NCBI GenBank assembly: GCA_964594125.1
Contig: CAZQLL010000001.1
Span: forward strand, 174,392 to 238,391
Length of the DNA stretch: 64,000 nucleotides
Origin: CAVRZJ01 sp964594125
GTDB taxonomy: Bacteria > Acidobacteriota > Thermoanaerobaculia > Thermoanaerobaculales > Thermoanaerobaculaceae
Direction: 5' to 3'
Shown here: positions 8,712 to 16,514 of the stretch, in pieces
How the letters are laid out: each line of letters starts with the position of its first letter
Numbering within the stretch: position 1 is the stretch's first letter
Translations under genes and position numbers: made by a program
The notes under the pieces: generated by a model
The model's input: the letters and a program-made list of their open reading frames with translations, nothing else
Told to the model about the DNA's origin: nothing
Database searches by the model: none

Positions 8712-8963
8712 TCAGCGAGCGGCTGACTCCGCTGCAGAGCTTGGCAGTGCGTACAGGGCGTCCGGCGCGAGATCGGCGCCGTTCGGCCAGCTCACGGCGC
8801 CAAACTCGTCGATCGTGACCTGGCGGAAGAGCGCCTCGTCGGCGAGCGGTGCGAACACCGGCCCGAAGAGCCGCTCCGCGAGCGAGACGACCACCGTTCT
8901 CCCGTCCACGAAGGTCACCTCGAGCCGCAGCCCGGCAAGCGGTTTCACGATGGCGGCCCTCAT
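8712..8963 (-). CDS. DUF2442 family protein
   Basis: 83 residues matching DUF2442: an N-terminal strand pair (LRLEVTFVDGRTVVV) and the family's closing DLAPDALYAL motif. A strong ribosome binding site (AAGGAGG) precedes the ATG. It follows the DUF4160 gene by 12 bp. DUF4160-DUF2442 neighbours are widespread and behave like toxin-antitoxin modules; DUF2442 is usually taken as the partner or antitoxin side. Function here is inferred from context only. Confidence 0.8.
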   Translation of the reverse strand: MRAAIVKPLAGLRLEVTFVDGRTVVVSLAERLFGPVFAPLADEALFRQVTIDEFGAVSWPNGADLAPDALYALPSSAAESAAR

Positions 8964-8975
8964 GCGTCCCTCCTT

Positions 8976-9236
8976 TTAGTCCAACGGCTCCACCGGCTTC
9001 AGCGGCTCGTGCTGCCTCGCGAGCTCCCAGTTCTCGCGAAGCTCGGACCGGTGGACCAGCGCCCATTCCACGACCAGTGCGAGCGCGCGGCGCGCGATGC
9101 GACCGCTCAGCAGATCCAACGTCTCGATGGCGATCGCGGCGTCTTCCCCGCCGTAGTAGGCGTGAAAGTGCGGCGCACCATGATCCTCGTAGTACATCCG
9201 GATCACGATCCCGAAGAAGATGCTGATCGTCGGCAT
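8976..9236 (-). CDS. DUF4160 family protein, probable toxin-side partner
   Basis: 86 residues with the DUF4160 hallmark: PTISIFFGIVIRMYYEDHG then PHFHAYYGG, and a C-terminal helix LRENWELARQHEPL. It is the first gene of a two-gene minus-strand unit with DUF2442. On the minus strand TACATT upstream could be the -10 of its promoter. No catalytic activity has been assigned with certainty to the family. The pair lies between the intact carboxykinase 3' end and a degraded copy of it. Confidence 0.8.
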   Translation of the reverse strand: MPTISIFFGIVIRMYYEDHGAPHFHAYYGGEDAAIAIETLDLLSGRIARRALALVVEWALVHRSELRENWELARQHEPLKPVEPLD

Positions 9237-9337
9237 CGAGCCGGCCCGTCGCCTCCGTTCGTCCCAAATGTAGCCTTCACGAAGCCCGCACGCAACGGCG
9301 TGAATCAGCCAGCAGCCTACAGCCCGGTTCGGCGCGG

Positions 9338-9540
9338 GAACATGCGCGACCCCACCACAAGGAGCTCGACGCGATCGCAGCGCGGTCCCGCCCCACGGTC
9401 GAGCCGTAAGCCCCCGCCGACGGCGCGGAGCAGACCGCCGCCGGGGACCGCGACCCGCGCTCCCGCTTCATCTCGCAGTGGGCGCTGCGCCGGCCGTCCG
9501 CGCCGCTGTTCTCCCAGCAGGTCGGCCGCTGCCGGCGCCG
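9338..9540 (+). pseudogene. Decayed duplicate of the 3' end of the PEP carboxykinase gene
   Basis: Aligns without large gaps to 8480-8683. Conserved stretches include CGAGCCGT-GCCCCCGCCGACG, ACCGCGACCC-CGCTCCCGCTTCATCTC and GCGCCGGCCGTCCG. Translated in the equivalent frame it reads HKELDAIAARSRPTVEP, then a TAA, then APADGAEQTAAGDRDPRSRF, against ESKARRKVEPCAPADEAPQ in the intact gene. The internal stop and a slip near 9350 show it is not expressed as the enzyme. By eye about three quarters of the bases agree, so the duplication is old. Confidence 0.8.
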
Positions 9541-9550
9541 GCGCTGGCTG

Positions 9551-10039
9551 TCACCCCGCGCCGCGCCGGAGCTCCTCGCGGATCGCCTCGAGCTCGGCGA
9601 CCGCCTCGAGGTCGCGCGGGCGGCCGGCCGCGCGCTTGACCTCGATCAGCTTCTCGAGGCCGAGGCAGCGCATCGAGAGACCGTAGGCCTCGATCGCCAC
9701 GGCGTGCGGGAGGAGCGCCTCGTAGCCGCCGCCGCCGACGATCTCTCCGAGCAGGTCGATGGCGCCGAGGTCGGTGGTGAGCGTGAAGTTGAGGCCGCGC
9801 CTCAGGGTGTCGCGGTCCAGGCGGAACGGGAGCCCCGGGGGTACGTCACGAAGGTATGGGCGATACGGGGCAAGCGCTGCGACGACCCGGTCCAGATTGG
9901 CGTCGGAGCGCGCATAGACGACGTCCACGTCGCGGGTCAGCCGCGAGGCGCCGTGAACGGTGGCCGCCACACCGCCGACGACGATGAACTCGACCCCGTG
10001 CCCGACGAGCGTCGCCAGCAGCGCGCGAAAGTCGGTCAT
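9551..10039 (-). CDS. Nucleotidyltransferase-fold protein, probable toxin-antitoxin component
   Basis: 162 residues with the minimal nucleotidyltransferase motif: FIVVGGVAATVHGASRLTRDVDVVYARSD (G-G then D-x-D, residues ~19-45) and a helical remainder ending in CLGLEKLIEVKRAAGRPRDLEAV. Proteins of this type pair with a small partner in AbiEii/MenA-like toxin-antitoxin systems. The ATG overlaps the stop of the upstream small gene by four bases (ATGA), so the two are translationally coupled. Target RNA or protein is unknown. Confidence 0.75.
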   Translation of the reverse strand: MTDFRALLATLVGHGVEFIVVGGVAATVHGASRLTRDVDVVYARSDANLDRVVAALAPYRPYLRDVPPGLPFRLDRDTLRRGLNFTLTTDLGAIDLLGEIVGGGGYEALLPHAVAIEAYGLSMRCLGLEKLIEVKRAAGRPRDLEAVAELEAIREELRRGAG

Positions 10040-10251
10040 GCCGGCCGCGAAGCTTTCCCGGCGCGCTGCAGCTCGTCGGCTAAGGCCAGCAGAGCCTGCA
10101 GGTTCGCGAGGCGGCGCTCGACCGTGAGGGCGAGGTTCTGGCGAATCAGGGAGCGGTCGATGTCTCGCAGGTAGGCCGCGACGACAGGGTCCGCTCCACT
10201 CGCCTCGCTGCGCGAGTGTGCCGGCGCCGCCGTGATCTGCTTCACCCTCAC
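10036..10251 (-). CDS. Small helical partner protein of the nucleotidyltransferase
   Basis: 71 residues, mostly helical and charged (DPVVAAYLRDIDRSLIRQNL, then VERRLANLQALLALADELQ). Small genes of this style commonly precede nucleotidyltransferase-fold genes; it has no named domain known to me. The start is the GTG placed six bases after a perfect TATAAT, which suggests a leaderless message; a second in-frame GTG lies at 10245. It overlaps the nucleotidyltransferase start by four bases. Confidence 0.7.
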   Translation of the reverse strand: MRVKQITAAPAHSRSEASGADPVVAAYLRDIDRSLIRQNLALTVERRLANLQALLALADELQRAGKASRPA

Positions 10252-10257
10252 CCCTGC

Positions 10258-10263
10258 ATTATA
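10258..10263 (-). promoter_or_regulatory. Perfect -10 box (TATAAT) just upstream of a GTG start
   Basis: On the minus strand TATAAT is followed by GCAGGG and then GTG. Transcription would begin at or next to the start codon. No convincing -35 is seen. Confidence 0.6.
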
Positions 10264-10322
10264 GGCTCCAAGGTATCGACTCACGGCCGTGGCGGCGCGG
10301 GGCCGCAGCGACGCGCGAAGGC

Positions 10323-10754
10323 TCACGGCAGCATCAGAGGCCGAGGCGCGGCGACTGCTGCCGGCGACTCGACGCGGTGCCTCGGGACGGCCTCGACCAG
10401 GGCCTGATCCCCGGTCACCAGCACCGCGGCGTCGTGAGTCGCCAACAGATCGCGAACATGCGCGTCCTCGGCCGGAACGGGCCTCTCGGTAGTCGCAGGC
10501 TCACGCACCATTGCGTTGGCGGCGACCCCGACCAGCAGGGCATCCACCTCGCCTTCGGCAAGCCGGTGTCGGTGGGCGATCCTCGGGCGCAGCAGGACGT
10601 CGCGGTACTCGGCGAGCAGCTCGACCGACAGCAGGAACGGGAAGGCGCCCGCGAACATCGCATCGACGATCCTCGCCGTCGGCGCCGCAGGATCGCCGGT
10701 GATGAGCCCCGCGACGAGCACGTTCGTGTCGATGAGGGCGACCGGTACGGCCAT
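10323..10754 (-). CDS. PIN-domain RNase toxin (VapC-like)
   Basis: 143 residues. PIN signature with the first acidic residue in ALIDTNVLVAGL (Asp9), a middle ELLAEYRDVLLRPRI segment, and the later acidic residues in PAEDAHVRDLLATHDAAVLVTGD. PIN toxins cleave RNA with Mg2+ when freed from their antitoxin. The upstream ribbon-helix-helix gene should encode the antitoxin; the toxin ATG lies inside that frame. The next gene downstream has its own -10 box. Confidence 0.85.
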   Translation of the reverse strand: MAVPVALIDTNVLVAGLITGDPAAPTARIVDAMFAGAFPFLLSVELLAEYRDVLLRPRIAHRHRLAEGEVDALLVGVAANAMVREPATTERPVPAEDAHVRDLLATHDAAVLVTGDQALVEAVPRHRVESPAAVAAPRPLMLP

Positions 10755-10987
10755 CGCCGCCGTACCGACCGTGTCTCGTCCACCGCCAGGCGCAGCGCCT
10801 CGTCCTCGCTCATCGCGGAGCTCCGGCGAGCGCGCGCCAACAACGCCGCGGCCTCGACAGTGGTCTTGACGCCGAAGTGCTCCAGTGCATCCTCGACGAG
10901 GCTGCCGATCGTCCTGCGGCGCCGCGCCGCTGCCTGCTTCAGCGCGACGTACCGCTCGTCTGACGGTGTCACCGTGATGCGTGCCAT
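10415..10987 (-). CDS. Ribbon-helix-helix antitoxin with anomalous read-on into the toxin gene
   Basis: The first ~75 residues look like a CopG/Arc-type antitoxin: a strand MARITVTPSDERYVALKQAA, helices RTIGSLVEDALEHFG and a C-terminal toxin-binding tail with SMSEDEALRLAVDETRS-like character (here SAMSEDEALRLAVDETR). No stop codon occurs before the toxin ATG at 10754, and the frame stays open across more than 110 further codons of Arg/Ser-rich sequence typical of an out-of-frame read. Either the native stop was lost by a small indel or the antitoxin truly carries this extension. The ATG has GAGG five bases upstream. Confidence 0.6.
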   Translation of the reverse strand: MARITVTPSDERYVALKQAAARRRRTIGSLVEDALEHFGVKTTVEAAALLARARRSSAMSEDEALRLAVDETRSVRRRWPYRSPSSTRTCSSRGSSPAILRRRRRGSSMRCSRAPSRSCCRSSCSPSTATSCCARGSPTDTGLPKARWMPCWSGSPPTQWCVSLRLPRGPFRPRTRMFAICWRLTTPRCW

Positions 10988-10993
10988 ACCCAC

Positions 10994-11048
10994 CTCACGC
11001 GAGCACGTTGGCGCTTTGATGTTTTGATGTTAATTCACATCGCGTGAG
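10994..11048. promoter_or_regulatory. Inverted repeat, candidate operator of the PIN toxin-antitoxin unit
   Basis: CTCACGCGA (10994-11002) and TCGCGTGAG (11040-11048) are perfect inverted 9-mers flanking an AT-rich stretch with TTGATGTT repeats, directly upstream of the ribbon-helix-helix gene. Such antitoxins autoregulate by binding palindromes at this position. TAACAT on the minus strand may be the -10. Confidence 0.5.
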
Positions 11049-11155
11049 CACCCGCCAGCAGGCGCCGCCGCGCGCGCCGGGAGCTGCTCCTGCCTTCGCG
11101 CCGGTGGGTTTATTGGCGGCTTGCCTGCGGGTATAGTCTGAGTGTCAGTCGTTCG

Positions 11156-13114
11156 ATGATCCAGCCGGCGTCGCGTCACAGCGCCGCGCTTTTCGTCGCA
11201 CTCGCAACTCTGGCGACCGCGCAGCCACCAGCAGGTGCGTCCGATCTGGGGATGCGCCCGGAGCGACGGCAACCGCGCACGCCACCTGCGGAGGCGGAGC
11301 AGGTGGCGGGCGGCACCGCCATGGGTCGCATCCGCCGCGTGCTGCGGCCGGCATTCGAGCCGATCGCCCGCGACTCGGTGCTGATGCTGATCGGCGACCT
11401 GCCGCCGCCGGGGCCCGGGGGTTGGCTGCAGACGCTCAAGGACCGCATCGGGGTGGCGGCGGCCAATGGCGTGGACACCGTGCTGCTGGTGTGCGACCTG
11501 CGCCACCTCGAGAGCGGCTACGACGCCCTCGACGCGCTGCTGCGGCTGGCCCACGATCGCGCGGTCGGGGTGATGCCGCGGCTGATCGTCGACTCGTGGT
11601 CGTTCACCGAGCGCGTGCCGGTGACGATGCCGTTCACCGAGCAACTGCCGGCGTACGCCGACCAGGCGCAGCTCGCCGGCGCGCTCGACCGGCTCGGCGA
11701 GGTCGTCACGCACCTCGAGACGTTCCCCAACGTGGTCGGCTACCAGGTGGAGTGGGGGCACTACGGCGAGTCGTGGGTCAACGCGCCGTACTGGGACTCG
11801 CCCTCGAGCACCGCCGCGTACCTCGACTTCCTGCACGCGCTCTCGCCGTCGTTCGCCGGGGTCGGCGCGGCGCACGCGGCGAGCTGGGTGCCCGGCGGCG
11901 TCATGGCCCCCGGCGACTGCTGGCCCGCCGGCGACCCGCGCCGGGACCCCGTCGCCGTGGCCGCGTTCCACTGGTACCAGCGCTGGCGGTACGAGACGAC
12001 GCGCTCGATCACCTGGGCACTGCGCGAGCGCGCGCAGGCGCTGACGGCGCGCCCGATCGCCGGCTTCTCGTACGTGATCGGCGGCCCGGACGGCGTCATC
12101 GGCCACGCCTACACCGCGGCGCGGCACCTCGACATCGCGTTCTCCGACTGGACGCCGACGCCCGGCACCGCCCATGACGAGTTCATCCGCGATGCCGGCT
12201 TCCCCGGGCTGCACCTGGCCGAGCTCGACTTCGACACGCCGTACTACGAGCTGTCGCGCGCCGGTGAGGCGATCGCCGGCCTGGCAGCGCGCGGCATCGT
12301 GCCGGTAATCTTCTACCCGCACTGGGGCAGCGCCCTGTCCGACGCCGACATTCCGGGCCTGGTCGCCGAGATCCGGTCGCACCCGCCGCTTGCGGCGCCG
12401 CCGCCCGCCGACGTGCTCATTGTCCTCGGCAACCAGGCGATCGGTGCGGCGTCGCTGACCGACACCACGGTGCTGGCGGACGCGGGCGGCGCCGCGACCT
12501 GGGACGACCCGCCGGGGATCGTCGCGCTGCTGCTCGGGCTCGGGATCACGGTCGACGCGGCGGCGCCGGACGCGTACACCGCCGCCCTCGGGGACCGCTA
12601 CCGGGCAGTGGTCGTGGTCTCGCCGCTGGCCGACGGCGACGCGCCGCTGCAGCAGGAGCTGGCCGCCACGAGCGCGCCGGTGCTGCTCGCCCACCCGTCG
12701 TTCGTCGTCGCCGCCCCGACCGCGGCGGCGCCGACCACGACGACCGGCGCCTGGTGCGGGCAGTGGAGCCCCGCCCCCCTTGTAGGGCAGCCGCTCGGCG
12801 TGCGGGTATGGGGGGTCGAGGCCGGCGGCGGCACGGCGCCGGCGATCCGCTTCGCCGGCGCCCTCGCGCACCTCGGCACGATCCCCGCCTACCAGCCCAA
12901 CCGCCGTGTCTTCTCGCTGTATCAGGCGGAATTCGACGAGGTGCTGGCGCACGCCGACTTCGCGGCGGCGAGCTTCCCGGTGATCGGCCGAATCGGTTCG
13001 GCGTGGGCATTCGGGCTGGTGATCAACGCCGGCGACCCGGCGCAGCGTGCCTTGTGCCAGCAGGCGCTGCTCGCCGTGCTCGCCCGCGTGGGCGTGCCGG
13101 TGCCGGCGGGGTAG
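11156..13114 (+). CDS. Secreted protein with glycosidase-like (GH-A clan) TIM-barrel features
   Basis: 652 residues. Residues ~8-28 are a hydrophobic signal-peptide-like segment (ALFVALATLATAQPPAGA). The middle third reads like a clan GH-A hydrolase barrel: TVLLVCDLRH, then VVGYQVEWGHYGESWVNAP near 195, where a Glu would be the acid/base, and FPGLHLAELDFDTPYY near 350 as a candidate nucleophile strand. The C-terminal part (IVALLLGLGITVDAA, YRAVVVVSP) resembles the trimerisation-type domain of GH42-like enzymes. Family assignment is tentative. TATAGT at 11132-11137 is a likely -10. It converges on the GH38-like gene. Confidence 0.55.
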   Translation: MIQPASRHSAALFVALATLATAQPPAGASDLGMRPERRQPRTPPAEAEQVAGGTAMGRIRRVLRPAFEPIARDSVLMLIGDLPPPGPGGWLQTLKDRIGVAAANGVDTVLLVCDLRHLESGYDALDALLRLAHDRAVGVMPRLIVDSWSFTERVPVTMPFTEQLPAYADQAQLAGALDRLGEVVTHLETFPNVVGYQVEWGHYGESWVNAPYWDSPSSTAAYLDFLHALSPSFAGVGAAHAASWVPGGVMAPGDCWPAGDPRRDPVAVAAFHWYQRWRYETTRSITWALRERAQALTARPIAGFSYVIGGPDGVIGHAYTAARHLDIAFSDWTPTPGTAHDEFIRDAGFPGLHLAELDFDTPYYELSRAGEAIAGLAARGIVPVIFYPHWGSALSDADIPGLVAEIRSHPPLAAPPPADVLIVLGNQAIGAASLTDTTVLADAGGAATWDDPPGIVALLLGLGITVDAAAPDAYTAALGDRYRAVVVVSPLADGDAPLQQELAATSAPVLLAHPSFVVAAPTAAAPTTTTGAWCGQWSPAPLVGQPLGVRVWGVEAGGGTAPAIRFAGALAHLGTIPAYQPNRRVFSLYQAEFDEVLAHADFAAASFPVIGRIGSAWAFGLVINAGDPAQRALCQQALLAVLARVGVPVPAG

Positions 13115-13118
13115 TCGG

Positions 13119-13168
13119 GGCAGGCACGCCCCTCCTACGAGAGAATGTGTAGGAGCGGCATTCCTGCC
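13119..13168. terminator. Imperfect inverted repeat between convergent genes, candidate bidirectional terminator
   Basis: GGCAGG...CTCCTAC (13119-13137) pairs with GTAGGAG...CCTGCC (13149-13168) around the loop GAGAGAATGT. It lies 5 bp after one stop and about 20 bp before the convergent stop. The half GTAGGAGCGGCATTCCTGCC also has the look of a dispersed intergenic repeat. Confidence 0.5.
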
Positions 13169-13187
13169 GCGACCTCCGGGGGCTCCG

Positions 13188-16100
13188 TCAGCGCAGCGAG
13201 AGGCGCAGCGTGCGGGTCGCGAACGGCGGCATTGTCAGCGGGCCGTTGACAGGGGCACCGGCTGCGCCCGTCTCGTCGGAGAGCGCGAGCGCAGCGCCGG
13301 GCAGCGCCGGTGCGAGGGCGGCCGAGACCGCGGCGTCTGAGGCGTTGTACAGACGCACCAGCAGGGCGCGGCCGCCGTCGACCGGGCGCAGCGACGCGAC
13401 GACGATGGACGCGGGCTCGACGGTGAACGGCGCGGCGAGCGGCGGCGCCGCCGGGTCGACCGCGAACGCGAGCAGCGGCTGCTCCAGCTCCGAGGAGAAG
13501 CGGCGCAGCGCGGCGGCGTCGTACGGCCCGTGCGGGCGCACCGCGAAGCGCGCCTCGATCGGCCCCTCCTGGTCCGCTTTGTAGTTGGTGTGCCAGTAGT
13601 TGTTGAGCACGTAGGCGTACAGCGCGGAGTCGGGCGCGACGGCCGAGCGCCAGGAGCGCGCGGTGGCGCCGTGCAGGCGCTCGTCGGTGAGCGCGCCGAT
13701 CTCGACGAGCGGCGCGTCGAGCGTGGCGACGCTGACCCCGACGTCCGCGGTGGAGACGTCGGCGGCGCTGTGGGCGCCGGCGAACTCGAGGCACGAGCCG
13801 GGGAGCTGGGTGCGCCCGGGCTCGATTACCGCCTCGCCGAGGTCGACGCGGACGGCGGCGCCGGCGAGCGCGAACGGGAACGCCAGGTGCGCGCTCTCCT
13901 TGTCGCGCACCGGCGCCTTGTCGAGGCGCGCCGCGAGCTCGACCGCGTCGGCGCCGGCGACCAGCCGCACGGTGCGGACCAGTCCGCGCGTGCCGGGCGC
14001 GTCGCTCTCGACGCGCACCGTCGCGACCAGCGGCCCGGCATCGACGACCGAGATGCGGGCCGGACCGTTGCCGCGCGCCGCGGTCGGGTCGAGGCCGGGC
14101 ACGTAGAGGAAGCCGAGCAGCCCGGGGCCGGGCGCGACGAGGTTGCGGGCGCCGGCGCCGGACCAGTACAGCCCGCTCACGGCGCCGCTGCGCCCATCGA
14201 GCGTCACCCGCAGGCGGTCGCCGGTGATCGCCTCCCGGGTTGCCGCGACCGGATGCGCCGGCGACGCCGGCGCGCCGTGGCCGAGCTCGATGCGCAGCGA
14301 CCCGAGCGCCGGCACGGCGTCCGCCCACACCGCCAGGCTCCCGTCGGCGAAGCGCTGCGACGGCAGCGGCCGCCCTGCGGCGCTCGCGGCGATGCGCCCG
14401 TCGGCCGTCCACGGCGGCAGCACCACGACGCCGGAGCGCTCCCAGCTCAGGGTGTTGACGACCTCGACGGCGGCGCCGGCGGCCGGCGCGGCGCCGTCGA
14501 GGAGCTGCCGCGACAACCGCTCTGCGTCGCGCGCGAAGCCGCGCTTGAACACCCACTGCGCGACCACGTCCGGCCGGTCCGGCTCGCGGACGCTGTCCGC
14601 TGCGCCCCAGGTGTGCTCGCGCCACATGATCAGCGCGCGCCACGCGTCCTCCGCGAGGCCGGCCGGAAAGCGCTCGGGCGCGCGCAGCGCCCACAGCGCC
14701 TGCGCCTGCGCGAGGCGGCGCGCGCTCGCGCGCGCCGACGCCTCCTCGGCGGCGGTGGACACCGCCCCGTCCTCCCAGTAGGGCGTCATGTCGCCGGCGA
14801 GCGCCGGGAGGGCGGCGCCGTGCCGGCGCTCCATCTCGGCGAACAGCGACTCGGCCGTGTCGAGCGCCAGGCGGGGCGTGCGGTAGCGCTCGTTCCACGC
14901 GCGCACGAACGCCGGCAGGTCGCGGTCGACCGGGCCGTTGTCGCCGCCGATCGTGTAGCGCACCTGCGCGAGCTCGAAGGGGTACGCCTTCCGCGTGAGC
15001 TCGCGCGCGAGGTCGAGGAGCTCGAGCTCGACCAGATCGGGAACGCTGCCGGCGGCCAGACCGTGGAACGACGAGTAGCCGCGCCCGGCCATCCAGAAAA
15101 GCACCCGCTCCTCGCCGGACGGCGAGACCCACCAGAACGGCCGGTCGCCGAGCGCCTCGAGCGTGCTGCCGACGCGGTCGCCGCCGCCGGGCAGGCCGGG
15201 GAAGTAGTTCGGGCCGCTCGACAGATACCGCACTCCCGCCTGCGCCAGCGCCGCCACCGCCGTCCACGAGACGCCGGGGACGTCGGACTGCATCGCCGAG
15301 CGGATCGGCGGCACGCCGTATGCGGCGCGCAGGCGGCGGGCGCCGTCGGTGAGACGGCGCAGCTCCTCCGGCGAGCACAGCCCGGTGAGCACGCCGGTGG
15401 CGTTGGCCTGCAGGCCGATCGAGCCGTCGCGGACCGCGGCGAGGAACGCCTCGCGCTCCTCGGGCGCCGCCTGCGCCAGGTAGCTCTCGACGTACCACAG
15501 CCCTTCGACGTTCCAGCGGAAGCGCGCCTCCGGCGGGAAGGCGGCCGTCTCGTGCGCAAGCGCGACGGCGTCGCGCAGGTTCCGCCACTGCTTGCGCTCG
15601 ACCTCGGGCTGCGGGTCGGAGTAACCGACGTCGACGTGGGAGTGCGGCAGCAGGCGCAGCTCGCGCGCCGCCACCGGCGCCAGCTCGAGCGTGCCGGCGA
15701 AAGCCTCGCGCCCGCCGACCGCCACCGCGACGGGCAGCCGCGCGCCGGCCGCCGCGGGCACGGTCACCTCGACGCGGCGATAGCCGAGCGCGACCGTTCC
15801 CGACCACAGCGTGGCGCCGCCGGACCGCACCTCGGCCGGCGCCGCAGCGCCGAGGTGGCTGATCTCGACGCGCAGCGCGCGGCTGCCGTCGGCAAACTCC
15901 GCCTCCTCGGGCTCGACGCGCGTCCACGCCGCGATGCGCTCCTCCGGACCGAGGTAGTAGTCGATGCTGCCCGCCGCCTCCCCGACGACGCGAAAGCGCG
16001 GCGCGCCGGAGCCGAAGTAGGCGCGCGGCGCGGTCAGCGCCATGAACCCGAAGCGCTCGCCGAACGCGGTCACGCGCGCCGTCACGAACGAGAGCGTCTC

Positions 16101-16514
16101 GCCGCCCGACCCGCGCACCGTCCACTCGCGGTCGGCCGCGGTGAGCGACGTGGTGAAGACGAGCGGCGGGTTGTCGTTGACCGCCAGCGTGAAGCGGTGC
16201 CCGCCGGACTTCCCGGAGTTGAGACCGGCGTGCCACAGGTAGCTGATCGGCTCGTCCGGCGGCCCCGGCGGCGCCGGCTCGCCCTCCCACTCCACCGCCA
16301 TGCGGCCGTCGGTGGCGCGCGACAGCATCGTCTGCACCCTTCCCGGGTACGACCAGGCGTACGGAATCACCTCGCCCGAGAGGCGCCGCGCGAACCCCTG
16401 CAGCCAGCGCTCGGGGAGAACGGCGCCCGCCGACGGCTCCGCCGGCGCCGAGGCGGCGGCGCCGGCGACCGCTGCGGCGACCGCGACTCGGCGGATGAGC
16501 GTCGCTGTCGTCAC
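13188..16514 (-). CDS. GH38-like alpha-mannosidase family protein, exported
   Basis: 1108 residues. An N-terminal Ala-rich signal peptide ends near residue 27. The GH38 N-terminal barrel appears from ~285: LLPHSHVDVGYSDP provides the HxHxDxGY zinc motif (H290-D294), and RSAMQSDVPGVSW near 405 supplies the likely nucleophile Asp. The large beta-rich C-terminal half fits GH38 C-terminal domains (VEVVNTLSWERSG). GH38 enzymes remove alpha-mannose with zinc; periplasmic glycan turnover is inferred. The GTG start overlaps the stop of the upstream cysteine-synthase-like gene by four bases (GTGA), an odd metabolic pairing. Confidence 0.75.
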   Translation of the reverse strand: MTTATLIRRVAVAAAVAGAAASAPAEPSAGAVLPERWLQGFARRLSGEVIPYAWSYPGRVQTMLSRATDGRMAVEWEGEPAPPGPPDEPISYLWHAGLNSGKSGGHRFTLAVNDNPPLVFTTSLTAADREWTVRGSGGETLSFVTARVTAFGERFGFMALTAPRAYFGSGAPRFRVVGEAAGSIDYYLGPEERIAAWTRVEPEEAEFADGSRALRVEISHLGAAAPAEVRSGGATLWSGTVALGYRRVEVTVPAAAGARLPVAVAVGGREAFAGTLELAPVAARELRLLPHSHVDVGYSDPQPEVERKQWRNLRDAVALAHETAAFPPEARFRWNVEGLWYVESYLAQAAPEEREAFLAAVRDGSIGLQANATGVLTGLCSPEELRRLTDGARRLRAAYGVPPIRSAMQSDVPGVSWTAVAALAQAGVRYLSSGPNYFPGLPGGGDRVGSTLEALGDRPFWWVSPSGEERVLFWMAGRGYSSFHGLAAGSVPDLVELELLDLARELTRKAYPFELAQVRYTIGGDNGPVDRDLPAFVRAWNERYRTPRLALDTAESLFAEMERRHGAALPALAGDMTPYWEDGAVSTAAEEASARASARRLAQAQALWALRAPERFPAGLAEDAWRALIMWREHTWGAADSVREPDRPDVVAQWVFKRGFARDAERLSRQLLDGAAPAAGAAVEVVNTLSWERSGVVVLPPWTADGRIAASAAGRPLPSQRFADGSLAVWADAVPALGSLRIELGHGAPASPAHPVAATREAITGDRLRVTLDGRSGAVSGLYWSGAGARNLVAPGPGLLGFLYVPGLDPTAARGNGPARISVVDAGPLVATVRVESDAPGTRGLVRTVRLVAGADAVELAARLDKAPVRDKESAHLAFPFALAGAAVRVDLGEAVIEPGRTQLPGSCLEFAGAHSAADVSTADVGVSVATLDAPLVEIGALTDERLHGATARSWRSAVAPDSALYAYVLNNYWHTNYKADQEGPIEARFAVRPHGPYDAAALRRFSSELEQPLLAFAVDPAAPPLAAPFTVEPASIVVASLRPVDGGRALLVRLYNASDAAVSAALAPALPGAALALSDETGAAGAPVNGPLTMPPFATRTLRLSLR

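Noticed and set aside
9277..9471. Minus-strand frame similar to a second minus-strand frame over the pckA 3' end
   Set aside because: The similarity is only the antisense shadow of the duplicated pckA tail.
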